DNA of 64,000 bases, from assembly GCF_022605725.1 (NCBI RefSeq), contig NC_065554.1, positions 18,557,100 through 18,621,099 of the forward strand. Reading direction: 5' to 3'. The position numbers were made by a program, and so were the translations under genes. Shown in pieces: positions 10,815-22,344 of this stretch; the first letter of the stretch is position 1; each line of letters starts with the position of its first letter. The stretch is from Anthonomus grandis grandis. Taxonomy: Eukaryota > Arthropoda > Insecta > Coleoptera > Curculionidae. Below the pieces are notes generated by a model. The model was given only the letters and a program-made list of their open reading frames with translations. It was not told the DNA's origin and made no database searches.

Positions 10815-12530
10815 CAAATTTTTAGATACTTGGGATTTCAGAGGCATGGCTCACTTCACAGGATAATACCTTGCTTTTTAACGTTTCTGGATATCATTTT
10901 ATAATAAAAGATCTAAAGAGTCGTGGAGGAGGGATACAAAAATATATATATAATATAAATTAGTAATATTTAAAAATGTCACAGAAAATTTTCAAAATCA
11001 TAGTTTTAAATTTAATTTAAATAATAAAAATATACTTGTTACAAACTTATATAATCCCCCTACAACTAAAACATCTAACTTTCTTGATTTTTTAAGGGAT
11101 ATATTAAGTATATCAGTACCTTTTTATGACAGATAATATTTTTTAGAGATTTAAACATAGATCTTTTAAGACAAATAAGTTCAAGTTAAAAACTTTTGAA
11201 CTTCATTAAGAAATAAGAGATCATACTATAATCAATTTTGCTTCATACATTATTAAAACTATAAAATATATATCGCGATTATGATAATACTGATACCTTA
11301 GTATTTAAAAATAACGCTCAGCAACTGCTATGGGATGATGTAATCTATACCAATAATATTAACGAGAAAGTGACGATAATTAATAATCATATTACTTATT
11401 ATTATAAATATGCCCCTGTTGTTATTGCCCCTGCGTTACTCCTTATATTACTACCAGTATAAAAATTTTAATGTAACTCGATAAGGCGCGTCAAAACTAT
11501 ATAAAGCAGAAAAGGTACCGAAGCTATCCTAAATTATAACAAAAAATTAAAAATTGCATTAAACAGGGATAAATTAGCTTATTTTCCAAAAATGAAATTA
11601 AAAAAAGGAAAAAACTTTGGAGTAATGGAAAAAAATTCAATTTCTTTCTTGCTACCAAGAAAAAATCAGGAATAACTTAACATAAAATTAATAAATGAAG
11701 TGAAAATTATACATATTATAAAAAATATTGGAGCTAGTGCGGTATGGAATTAAATCTATTAAAGATCTTTAGGTTATGCCTTCCTTACTGCCTGAAGGTT
11801 TTGGTAAATATTATTAATTGTATCTTGTACAGTTTCCCAAGTAATGGAATGAAAGCTATTATTATCCCCTTGCCTATAGAGCCACCCTTTCAAGGTTTTA
11901 AAGATATTAGATCTGCCAGAACTTTACAAGTGGTTTCAAAAATTTGAGAACGTCTTATTTATAATGAAATTTCAGAGTTTGTCTATAAGTTAAAAATCAT
12001 TCCAGACTGTCAATTAGGTATTAAAGAGTACCACAAGTCTCTTGAGCTGTTATATATTATTGATATCAGAGCCAAAAATAACGTATTTAACGCTGTTAAG
12101 CTTTAGTAAAGCCTTTGATACCATGGATCATAAATTACTACTCCCTAAATTACAGTACTCTCAGTTTTCAAAAAAATACTATTACTTTTTTAAATCGTAT
12201 CTTAAAGGTCGCTGTCATTGTCATATTCGCAGAGCACTACTTTTTTCTATTTATGTGGATTATATGGAGGACTGCTTACAATATCTTAAAATGCAACAAT
12301 ACGCAGACGGTTCTCAGGTGTATTTATCTTTCGACATACCAGAGTTGCTTATGGCTCAAATTGAAATTAACAGTGAATTTGGCTTCGTTAGCTGAAAATA
12401 ATAATTTAAAACTGAACGCTGATGTTTGTAACAAATAATAAAAATCACTTAACTGAAGTTATGGATAACGTCTAAGTAACTATAAGGGGTGAAGTTATAC
12501 CCTTTGTTATTGAGAAAAACAAGGAGTAAT
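10815..12530 (+). mobile_element. Jockey/CR1-like non-LTR retrotransposon relic
   Basis: Broken frames in order give an endonuclease (ISEAWLTSQD, then SGYHFIIKDLKSRGGG, 10850-10940), a DLNIDLLR block near 11150, an RT finger region (KAIIIPLP near 11855), SFSKAFDTMDHKLLLPKL at 12090-12150, and a degenerate QQYADGSQVYLSF where YADDTQVY is expected (12293-12330). A C-terminal NNLKLNAD block follows. Many stops and frameshifts show that it is old and inactive. Clade assignment is by motif only. Confidence 0.8.
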
Positions 12531-12539
12531 TAATTGAAC

Positions 12540-13342
12540 CAAATTTAACGTTTACAACACCTGTGAGTAAAAAAATAGGGGTCCAACCAAAAATGTCTTT
12601 TCTATTGAAAACTTGAATTTAGAGCGACGTTTTTGCACTCAAAATACTCCTCAGGAATTTCACTATATTGTGAAAAAAATATGTAAATATTTCCAGTGGT
12701 AGTTACGACCAAAAATAAAAATCATAAAATTACAATTTGGCTTTAAAATCTTTAAATTTGGTGGTCTTTGGACGACACAAATCGCCTATAACTCAAAACA
12801 TTTTTGAGTGATTTTTTTCAATAATTTTAAAAAAAAATCTTCCTATTTCACTAGAACTGTTTTCAAAAAGTGAAAAAATGAGCAAAAAGCCGTGGTTCAA
12901 CCAAAAATGTTCTTTCTAAGCCGTAATTAAGGCGGCCTATACTCGATCACATCACAATATTTTACCAAAAGTACAATATTCTGATGTGATTGTTATATCA
13001 TTGCTCGATTACGTACACATTATTATGGTGATTCTTTAACAGTTTATTTATTGTTGCATAACTTTTTATTTAAATGCAAATTCGATTTTTAATATCACAA
13101 TAGAAGAAAAGTTTATATGGATAATTTTATATATAAGATTATCATAAATGGATAACTCGCAATTCTAAGGTATCCATTTTTTACTGGGAAGTTTCATCTA
13201 ATCTTTCACATAACAGAATGTTCACTTATAACTTTTTGATATATAAAGAATCAAATTTAAATGCACAACTTGCTGCAGTAATGATATTAGGAGACTTCAC
13301 GTGTCTTAGACCTGCTTAGTTAATTCCTGCGTTAAACTTATA
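12540..13342. other. Non-coding repeat-like stretch
   Basis: No coding frame. A small hairpin is formed by GATCACATCACAATATT and AATATTCTGATGTGATT (12957-12996). Confidence 0.35.
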
Positions 13343-13344
13343 TA

Positions 13345-15087
13345 CAGTGCTTTCATTTCAAAACGATCCACCCTTAATAACTTTCTTAAAAAAAAAAAAA
13401 AAAAAAAAAAAAGTCAAATTAGATAATATACAGGGGGACGTTTAATTATGCATTTACTGAAGTTCTGTCAATCACCTCCTCACCTCCAGCTAACCTCACT
13501 TTAATATGTCAAATGGGAACCCCCATCGTGTGATACATCATAGTAAGGATCGTAAAATTCTCTATTCAACGGTACCAAAAAAAATGAAATCGGTAAATGT
13601 GTAAGCAAATAGTTAGCGAAAATTTCTAGAAATAATGAATATTTTATTTACGCCAAACTTTGGTATGTCAAATGGCTACCCCATGGTGAGATATATTATT
13701 TTAAAGGGCATTCATTATGCTATCAATGGTTGTAAAAAAAAATAAAATTGACTGACGAAGAAGCAATTAAAGTGTAAATCGGTAGGGTAGAAGAACAAAT
13801 TTAATTAGTTTAACAAATTTATTTTATTAAATCTTCAAAATGCGCGCCGTTATTAGCAAGACAATAAAAAAGCCTATTTTCAAACTCCTTACGAACATTG
13901 GCAAGGGTCTTGCCCGCTAATTTCTCTGCATTCTTGAAATATTCTATTTTTTAAATTCTCAATACTCTCAGGTGGGGTTTTATAAACTTTGCTTTTTAAG
14001 TAGCCCCAAAGAAAAAAGTCTAGTGGGGTTAGATCCGGAGACCGCGCAGGCCATTCGATTGCACCACGTCTGCCAATCCACTTTTTTCGAAAATTTTCAT
14101 CAAGCCACTCTCGAACTACCAAAGTGTAGTGCGTGGGAGCTCCATCTTGCTGAAAATGTATATTATTTTCATTCAATAATATAGCACCATGTTGATCTAC
14201 TTGATTTTCCATAGATTGGATGATGGAAGGGTATATTGCATTTTCTAAAAGGTTTAAATAAATTTCGCCAGTCAAATTTTCTTCCAAAAAAAATGGCCCG
14301 ATTATTTCATTCCCATAAATTCCTGCCCAAACATAAATTTTTTGGGGAAATTGGGTATAGCCTTCCCGAAAAACATGCGGATTTTCATTATCCTAGTATC
14401 TACAGTTATGTCTGTTCACCAGGCCATTTAAAAAAAAGGTCGATTCGTCACTGAAGCAAATGTTCTTCAATAAATGGGGATCGTCGTCAATTCGCTGGCA
14501 CATCACTTCACAAAATTGAATTCTCCTATGAAAATCATCTTCTCCCAGTTCATGAAGAATATGAATTTTATAAGGAAAGAACTTATTTTTTTTTTAACTT
14601 TATGTACGGAACCAGTGGAAATATTTGTTAGTTTAAAGGCCGCAGCCTTTGGTATAGACAAAGTTGGATCCATAGCAAAATGTCCTAGTACTTCAACTTG
14701 GCATGCTTCATCGATAACTCTATTTTCATATTTTTTCTTATTGCAAATCTATCCCGTCTGTTTAAATTTTCGTATCAATTCTAATACGTATGTATGGCTC
14801 ACGTTTTTATCTTGATACCTTTCATTAAATGCTCTCGCGGTTCTGCGAGCACACCGATCTTGAACTCCATAAAGGAAAATTATTTCTATTCTTTCGGCTA
14901 GCGTATACACCATTTTATTATTGTTTATATGTACTGTTTGTTACCACACATTTTAACTTCTAAATTCCTTGTATTTTTTTTTTTTTTGATGATCTATTAT
15001 ACAAAAATGTAAGAATTTTAAAATGATGTAGGTACCACAGTAAAAACAAAGTTTTTAAGGGTGGGTCGTTTTGAAATGAAAGCACTG
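13345..15087 (-). mobile_element. Mariner element of the DD41D (rosa-like) group, copy 1
   Basis: TIRs of 33 bp (13345-13377 and 15055-15087) start CAGTGCTTTCATTTCAAAAC with one mismatch between them, flanked by TA (13343-13344 and 15088-15089). The 1,743-bp length leaves about 540 bp of non-coding DNA on the 3' side of the transposase. That stretch holds a poly-A run of about 28 and two diverged copies of a segment of roughly 100 bp (13505-13612 and 13662-13770). Confidence 0.88.
13889..14913 (-). pseudogene. DD41D mariner transposase, broken
   Basis: Reading from the ATG at 14913 (MVYTLAERIEI) gives the helix-turn-helix region, an IQFCEVM block, the first catalytic Asp in CFSDEST, the second in HFQQDGAPTHY and the third in RSPDLTPLDFFLWGY. 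The second and third are 41 residues apart, which marks the DD41D group. The last 133 codons (13889-14287) are open. Upstream there are stops (in GRYWDNENPH, near 14395, and near 14755) and slips in A-runs near 14440 and 14590. A full protein would be about 340 residues, normal for the group. All three acidic residues survive, but the frame does not. Confidence 0.85.
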
Positions 15088-15089
15088 TA

Positions 15090-17149
15090 TAAACAAAACA
15101 TTTGATTTGATAATATTACGATTATGACGAATTTCAACATTTTACGATGTGCACATAGAAATAAAATCAAAAAGGATACATATCTAAATAAAAATAAACT
15201 ACTTAAAGAAACTAATTTTTATTGTAACAGTACACATAAATATTACGATTTTTTAACAAAAATATGTACAGAAAAACGTGAAAGATTCATAAATGTATAC
15301 CTAAAAAAGTAGCAGTGTAGACATGCAAGTCTGCCTTGAAAAATAATAAATCTAATATTAATTACGTACAATATTATCGAATTCACTTCACACATAAAAA
15401 TAAAATACTGGCAAAATTTGGAATGTCCAATTAATATCAAGCAAATTTTGATCTAATTCCCAAAACTTTCTAATAATGAAAAATACAAAATAGTATATTT
15501 TTTTTTAAGTAACAGCGTCATATAAATTAAATTATTGACTACATTTGTTATTAGTAACAAGACAAATATAAAATTGTATAGTGTATAATTATATAACTAG
15601 CCTAAATTATGTTGTGTTTAATGCAATGGAATTTAAAATAATTAATAGCCGATTCCTCAGTGGGAACCAACAGTTAAGTAAAAAACAGCCCTTAATGATT
15701 TTACTTAATGTTGTTTAGTTTAGGCAATGAATTATATAAAATTGTAATTTTGTTTAAATAATGGGCGTTTCTAATAAGTAACATAATAAAAAACTGTAAA
15801 AAAATAATTATATAATTTTATTTATATACAGTAAGTAAGCTTATATACTATTCGGCGTCATGAAGGGTAATTTTTTAATATTCTCCCATACTCCTGTTAG
15901 TATATTCTGCATTTTTTTTGTCCATAATTCGCGTTGTCTTATTTTTATTTCTAGTTCAAAATGAACCGTTAGCTGTATCCGGAACCGTTCGGCTGTTCGT
16001 CCTTATGCTAGAGAATGCCCAATTGTCCAAGCTAAAAAATATTAAATTTTTTACGTAAAACCGTATATTATATCATATAACAATGTAAAAGTAGTTTTAT
16101 TTGACGAGTGTATAATTAGTGCAATTTCTCTTTAACAGATTAATATTAACTTTACAAAAAAGTTAAACGCCAACAATGTCACTTTGAAATAAGCTTATTG
16201 TTGCATATCAAATGTTTACTGTGTTTTTACTCTTTTTTATTCATGATAATAAGTGTTAATTATAGGGATGTTTCATGTCATGATTTTGATTCAGCTTTAA
16301 TAGTTTGCATTTTGTTGGCAATAAACAAATTTATTTATTCTTTTAATACGAAAATTTAAACTTATGTCGAAAATCGTATAAAAGAAAAAAAATTCTGAAA
16401 TCGTTTTTTTAATCCACCTTTTGATATGTAATAAGTACTCTTAAAAATTCCGAAATTAATGAGTACATATTCAAATGGATCTAATCGAAAACAATTATGG
16501 AATAATAGATAAAAGAAGCCTTGCAATTAGATGTTTTTTAGTTAGTTATACATATAACATTCCTAAATATCAAATTTCGCTTAATATCATTAAATTTCTC
16601 TAGGATTTTCTGATGTAAGAGCAAGTAGACGAAATTAAATTTTATCCCAGTCAAAATCCAACCCAAAGCAAAAGCGACCTGTAGTCGGCTTGATAGTGGG
16701 TTGAAAATATACACAAGGGTCACTAGCAAATTAACGAAGCCAAGGTATCCATACTAAAATGGTATGAAAATCCACTTATGCATAGATAATAGATTTTTAT
16801 TGACATAAGAAATAAAGGGAGTATGTTACATTTCAATGTAATCTTTACTATTGGTTTTAAAATGTTATTTTATCATATATATTGTTTAAACTGAAAATTG
16901 ATTTGTATAACAAAAATATTTTAAGGACTATTTATTGTTTATAATTTTATTTATAATGTTTAAGTGTTTATAGTTCGACAAAATAAGCGTGAAAAAAATA
17001 TTTCTTTATCGAATTCGTACCCTTGTGTATGATATGGAGAGTGTTGAAACGTTAGCACTAGATTTCCAAATTTAAACCATGTATGTTTAAATATTTTGTT
17101 CTATAAATGGGCTTAAGTAGGTAATAGGTTCCAGCTTACAGCCACCTTA
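15090..17149. other. Intergenic, no gene seen
   Basis: AT-rich. Small open frames near 15124 and 16538 resemble no family I know. Confidence 0.4.
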
Positions 17150-17151
17150 TA

Positions 17152-18691
17152 AACTTGCGTGCATAGAAATCGGCCCACTGTAAACTTTTGACTTTAAATA
17201 ATTTTTTTTTTAAATTATCCATCAGATCAAAAAAAGAAATATGCTGTTTGAAAGACAATTTAATATCCTTTAATGTGAGTAAGTTTATGTGGTGATTGTA
17301 ACGAATATAACAAATCTGTCAAATAATAAAATTATTGCGTTTGCAACTGAAATTTGCATATTATTCGTTTTTCATAACCTCAATAGTGTTCAAGTGTGTT
17401 AATTTAATGCATACTACACCACAAAAAGCCGCCCAAGTTATTGCTTTAATCGAAAATGGACTTGGTCAGCGAGCTGTTGCTAGACAATTGGATATGACTC
17501 GCGCAGCGGTTCGAAGAGTGTGCCAACATTATGAGGAGACTGGATCCTTTCATAGGCGACCTGAAACAGGTAGGAAGCGATTTACAACCGCTCGTGATGA
17601 CCGCTTTATTGTGTCAACAATATTAAGAAATCGTCACCTTAATGCCGTTCAAGTGCAACGACAGCTCCGTGAGGTGCGAGGAGTGCCTCTTAGTCAGTGG
17701 ACAGTGAGACGAAGACTGCAGGAAAATAACCTGACCCCTAAAACACCTGCGATTGGTCCAAAACTTACCTTAGCTTATCGGCAAGCACGCCTGCGTTTTG
17801 CAAGGGATCATCTAAATTGGACGTTGGAACAATGGGGATCTGTTCTGTTCTCAGATGAGTCCAGAATATGCCTCCATGGTAGCGACCGAAGAAGGAAAGT
17901 GTACCGAAGACCAAGAGAGCGATTTGCAGATTGCTGCTTTGAAGAGCGAAGTGCTTATGGAGGTGGTTTCTGCATGATCTGGGGTGCAATTTCTATAGAA
18001 GCACGAACCGACCTTCAGTTCATTCGTAGGGGCGAAGAAGAGGTTTAACGGCTGCTAGGTATATCGAGGAGATTTTAGCAATTCCTGGGGTACCTTACGT
18101 TGACTACATTGGAGATGAATTTACCTTTATGCATGACAACGCAAGGCCGCACACCGTGAAGAATCGTGCAAGATTACATTGCAGAAGTCGGTTTTCAGGT
18201 TATGGAGTGGCCAGCATACAGTCCTGACCTAAATCCGATCGAACATTTATGGGATAAGCTAAAACGAAGAATTCTAGCTAGACGTCGTACCCCAAACTCG
18301 ATCCCAGAGCTTATTGTTGCAGTAGAAGAAGAGTGGCTAAACATCCCACAAGAAACAATAGCAAACTTGATTAGATCTATGCCTAATCGTATAAGAGATG
18401 TTATTAGGGCAAGAGGAGGTCATACCCATTATTAAAAAATTAAGTGTTAAGTTTTAAATTGTCAATAACCCTATTTATGTTAATAATAAAAAAAACCTAA
18501 TTTTCTTAATGCATTAATTTCACTATGTTAAAGATGGGATGTTCAAATAAGTTTTCATAAATTTATACTCATATTAAAGGATATTAAATTGTCTTTCAAA
18601 CAGCATATTTTTTTTGATCTGATGTATAATTAAAAAAAAATTTATTTAAAGTCAAAAGTTTACAGTGGGCCGATTTCTATGCACGCAAGTG
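17152..18691 (+). mobile_element. Tc1-like DD34E transposon with long TIRs
   Basis: TA flanks (17150-17151 and 18692-18693) bound 1,540 bp with inverted repeats of about 140 bp (17152-17290 and 18553-18691). Both outer ends read ACTTGCGTGCATAGAAATCG inward, and both arms include the ATGCTGTTTGAAAGACAATT block. Arm similarity is high, so the insertion is fairly young compared with the LINEs around it. Confidence 0.9.
17407..18435 (+). pseudogene. Tc1-type transposase with two frameshifts
   Basis: I place the start at the ATG at 17407 (MHTTPQKAAQVIALIENGLG), because the longer upstream frame adds only AT-rich sequence. A paired-like HTH fills the first 110 residues, including a GRKRFTT AT-hook-like stretch. 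The first catalytic Asp is in LFSDESRI and the second in FMHDNARPH. The Glu is in YSPDLNPIEHLW, 34 residues after the second Asp. The frame breaks near 18030-18045 and again near 18150-18160, and the last part (18166-18435) ends RARGGHTHY. Two small indels disable an otherwise full-length enzyme of about 340 residues. Confidence 0.88.
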
Positions 18692-18693
18692 TA

Positions 18694-19200
18694 TATCTTT
18701 AAAAAAAAACGCAATTCCATAACAAATTAAATATTAAAAGCGACGCTTCTTCTGGTTAGTGTCCCAAGTTTCAGTATAAAAATATATCGGAAGCAGTTTA
18801 ATTCTGATATTTCCTAGATTGAATTGATCGCCAGATATGCGTGAAATGTACAGAAAGTAGCCGTAATTGTGGAATGCAAACTGGAGAGGCTTAATCAGCA
18901 ATCTGCAAGGGTTGACGCTCTAGAAAATCAGGTAAAAATATTAACACAAGAAAACAGCCTATTTTTAAATATGGCTGACGATACAAAGCAGCTAACTAGA
19001 AACCAAAACATCGGTACAAATACGAAAATATTGTACAAAAAAGTGCTTAATTTAATAACACGTTATTGAAAAAAAACGACATAATAAAATGCCATCGCAT
19101 TCCGAGCAAGAACAGCAATTAGATATAAAGTTCAAGTATACCGTGTAAATATTGAGTAAAGGGAGGATGATGAAGTCTCAAACGTAACTCCTAGTGATTG
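18694..19200. other. Non-coding stretch with a short coiled-coil frame
   Basis: A 66-codon frame at 18869-19069 (MECKLERLNQQSARVDALEN) has heptad-like spacing and could be a LINE ORF1 fragment. Nothing else is recognised. Confidence 0.3.
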
Positions 19201-21713
19201 GAAAACAGCTTCCTGTAGATTGTAAACCTACAGCAAAAGGCACTACTTGATAATGCTTCTAGTCATTATTTAGTGAAGAATAATTAAATATTATGAACAT
19301 CAAGTTTGCTGTAGGCCTCCTCCATAATACTTGGGAAAAAGTACCAGCGGGTTCCTTAAAAAAAATGCTGGGATAAGATTTTGCTAACTCAAAGTGACGT
19401 AGCGGATGAAGATAATCCTAATGATTTAATCCCTTTAAGTGATATAAAGTAAAACCTTCAAACAATATTTGTAGCGGAAGAAATTGGTGAAGTTTCCATA
19501 TTGTTCCATAATATAGAAAGTAGAGATGTTGGTGAATTTTTTTTTTTTATGGTATACACAAGCACAAGAGGAAAGTCCTATGTCACTCTTGGAGTGGTGC
19601 TTGCGCGAAGATATTTGTGGGCATTTATCTTGAATCGCTGCAGGTTGTATGCGTCGGGAAATATGTGAGGTGGAAGCCCGTTCCACAAAGAGGATGTTCT
19701 CCAGATGAATGAGTCCCGATACAGCGACGTCCTTGGGGTAGGCAGGTGGACTCGATGTAGATGAGCCGCAACTGCTAGACGCGTCCTTCTTGCCGGAACA
19801 GCCCTGGGTGGAATCAGGCCTGCCAGCTCAGAGGAGCACTTACCGTGATAATAACGGTAGAATAAACAGAGATCAGCCACCTTTCTCCTGTGCTCCAGAC
19901 TATCCAGACTCTTTGTCAGTTCTGGTTTGTCGATAAGACGAATAGCTCTCTTCTGTATAGAATCTAGCAGCTTTAAGCTATGCTTGGGTGCAGAGCTCCA
20001 GACATGCGAGCAATACTCGAGGGAAGGGCGTATTTGAGCCTTATAAAGAGTCAGCAGCTGTTCTGGTGTATACAGTTTTTTCGTTTTGAAAAGCACTCCG
20101 AGTTTTTTGGAAGCTGCCCTAGCGATCTCGGCAACGTGGTCATGCCAGGACACACTGTTGGTGACTTCGACTCCTAGAAGATGTAAAGATGAATGAAAAA
20201 TGTTTTCCCTGCCATAACCAGCTCCGGGCCATCAACGTTAGTAGTCTTCATCGTAAATACTGCAGCCTGCGTTTTTTTAGCGTTAAAATTGACCAGATTG
20301 TTACCGCCCCACTCCAAGATTGCTCTAATATCGTTGTTGATTGAAGCTACTTGTTACTGCCTAAGATTCTGAGAAGTTGCGGCTGTCGTTGGTTTGGCGG
20401 ACTTAAATGTGGAAATAAGTGTGCTATCGTCCGCAAAGCTGTAGATTGGATTAACAGTGGTTCCTAGCAAATCGTTAATATATATCAAGAAAAGGGTGGG
20501 GGATAGAATGCATCCTTGAGGGACTCCAGCGTTAATGTTAAATTTGTCGGAGAGGTGTCCATCGACGGCTACTTGGATTGTTCGTTGTTCAAGAAAACTT
20601 TTGATCCAATTCAATAATGAGTTTTGTATGCCGATTGAGGAGAGCTTGGTTAGTAGTCCCTCATGCCAGACTCTGTCAAATGCCTTGGAAATGTCAAGAG
20701 CGACTGAGCGGGACTCGCCGTGCTTCTCCATGGCCTCCGTCCACAAGTGTGTGACGTAAGCCAGAAGATCGCCGGTGGATCTAAGCTTTCGAAAGCCGTA
20801 TTGATGATCGCTGATTAGTCCAGATGATTCCAGATATCTTAACAGTTGTTGGTTGACTGCTTTCTCCATAATCTTCGATATTACTGGAACTAGTGCAATC
20901 GGGCGGTAATTGGACGGCATCGTTTTTTTACCCTTTTTGGGTACAGCTTGCACTTGAACAGTTTTCCAGCTTGTTGGAAATGAGCCCTGTTTATACGATG
21001 CCGTGAACAATCTACATAAGGGAGGAGTCAATTCGTCTGCACAACGTTTTAGTACTAGGGCTGGAATTTCATCGGGTCTACGCTTTTAAGAATTTTATTT
21101 ATAATTCGTTGGGGAAACGAAATTTCTCCCATCGATGAATTCACCCTTGGCAAATATGGCGGTGTTTTGCCTTGCGAGTGCAGAGTAGAATTGGAATGAA
21201 GTTGTGTGAAAAATGGTGATGCTCAACTGCTTCAGATAGACGATTTACTCGAGTCAAATGATAAATCAAACGAAGATGTCCCGGAAATGACATCGGTTTA
21301 CAAAATTAAAAATCGAGATACTAACATTTAAATTTTGTTTTACAGTGGGCCACAGATTAACTGGCGTCATGACTCAAAGCAAAAATTAGAGGAAATCGTT
21401 TTTGAAAAACAGTCTAAAATCACTAATTTCTTTCAATCAGTTTAACAAAATTTAAGTAGTCAAAATCAGAAGAAAGATGAAACCGAACGCGTAGAAATAA
21501 GCGAGAGCGACTAGATCCAATGACTTAACTATTTATTATGTGTATATTACTTCAATATACATATACAATTTTAAATATGTTTACGTTGTTTTATTTACTT
21601 ATTTTTGAGTTAACAACGTTTAAAACCATTTTTACAATGATTTAATAATCCGGATTTTTAGATAATTCTGGTCGGCATGGTTTTAATTGATTCGGATTAT
21701 CGCGATACTACTG
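19200..21713 (+). mobile_element. Jerky/Tigger (pogo)-type transposon relic, split by a LINE
   Basis: The left part (19200-19536) keeps KALLDNASSHY, the second catalytic Asp region of a CENP-B/jerky-type DDE domain. It then reads NIKFAVGLLHNTWEKVP and VAEEIGEVSILFHNIESRDV. The right part (21201-21450) continues with NGDAQLLQIDDLLES and ends EKQSKITNFFQSV, like the ITDFF tail of this family. The right end has an inverted-repeat-like terminus (about 21645-21713: CCGGATT..., GATTCGGATTATCGCGATAC, CTACTG) followed by TA. Most of the N-terminal half and the left terminus are missing. Confidence 0.65.
19537..21200 (-). mobile_element. 5'-truncated Jockey-superfamily LINE inserted in the pogo relic
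   Basis: The minus strand encodes an RT: NYRPIALVPVISKIMEKAV, FRKLRSTGDLLAYV, SVALDISKAFDRVWH, INAGVPQGCILSPTLFLIYI and the catalytic YSFADDSTLIS (20354-21031). A stop follows, then a further block to 19578 (IRPSLEYCSHVWSSAP, LWNGLPPHIF). A T-run at 19537-19548 is the poly-A tail in reverse. The flanks GTTGGTGAA (19528-19536) and GTTGTGTGAA (21201-21210) are a possible target duplication. Frame breaks lie near 21090 and 20190, and a stop ends the RT frame at 20354-20356. The FADD form and C-terminal block fit the Jockey superfamily. Confidence 0.85.
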
Positions 21714-21931
21714 TACTTTGTTTTGTGTCTTCTGTTCGTCGAATGCGGAAAACGACGTTCTTTAAAGATATTGCAAAAGACATTACAATTGCGATCACGA
21801 TGAGCTAAAAGTTTGTGAGTGAAATTGTATAAATGATACTTTCATTGGTTTCTTAAGTCAAAATATAAATGACCACAAGCATTCTACATTCAAGAACATC
21901 TATAATATCAAAATTCTTATAAAAAATTACT

Positions 21932-22344
21932 TTAACTTACCAACGTTTGCTTCTGTTGTTCCTTTTGTAAAACGGCCTCCGTTTGCGTCGGATCAAACTT
22001 ACAAACAGCAGCAATAACCCGTGCCAAAACCAAACTCTCTTTACCCAACATGTAATTATACAGCACGTTCCTTAAATATTCAATTTCCGTACTGCTAGAT
22101 AATTCGGCGCAATGGTTTAGAGTCACCAAAGTTTCATCCAATTGCCTGTTTAATTTCTCATTTTTCGTTTTCATCTTTTGCAGCTCGTGCTCGTAAAACT
22201 CAATAGAACTTTTATTTGTTACATCTAGCGAATGGTATTGGCTCAGTTTTTCCCTTAAATGTTCGATTTCTTTGGTTAGTAGGTCGTTGTCGCCCCCGTT
22301 TGAGGAGAGCATGGACATTTCTTGTCTTACAATTGCTAAATTAT
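21932..22344 (-). CDS. Golgin245: Golgin last coding exon with GRIP domain
   Basis: Acceptor TTTTTTTCAG at 22345. The GRIP core reads IEYLRNVLYNYMLGKESLVL, then ARVIAAVCKFDPTQTEAVLQ. It includes the invariant aromatic (YLRNVLYNYM) that contacts ARL1 in known structures. The frame ends KQTLVS-TAA, but the same bases read TTG|GTAAGTTAA, a strong splice donor. If that donor is used, a short further exon must lie in 21714-21931. The poly-A signal is not clear. Confidence 0.85.

Noticed and set aside
13389..13412. Poly-A run as a LINE tail
   Set aside because: It lies inside the mariner TIR boundaries with no retroelement sequence upstream; a simple homopolymer.
18869..19069. 66-codon coiled-coil frame as a host gene
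   Set aside because: It is short, isolated between transposon relics and has no splice context; more likely a LINE ORF1 remnant.
21720..21815. Possible extra golgin exon after the acceptor at about 21811 (minus strand)
   Set aside because: The frame would run into the terminal repeat of the pogo-type element; the stop at 21932 is simpler.
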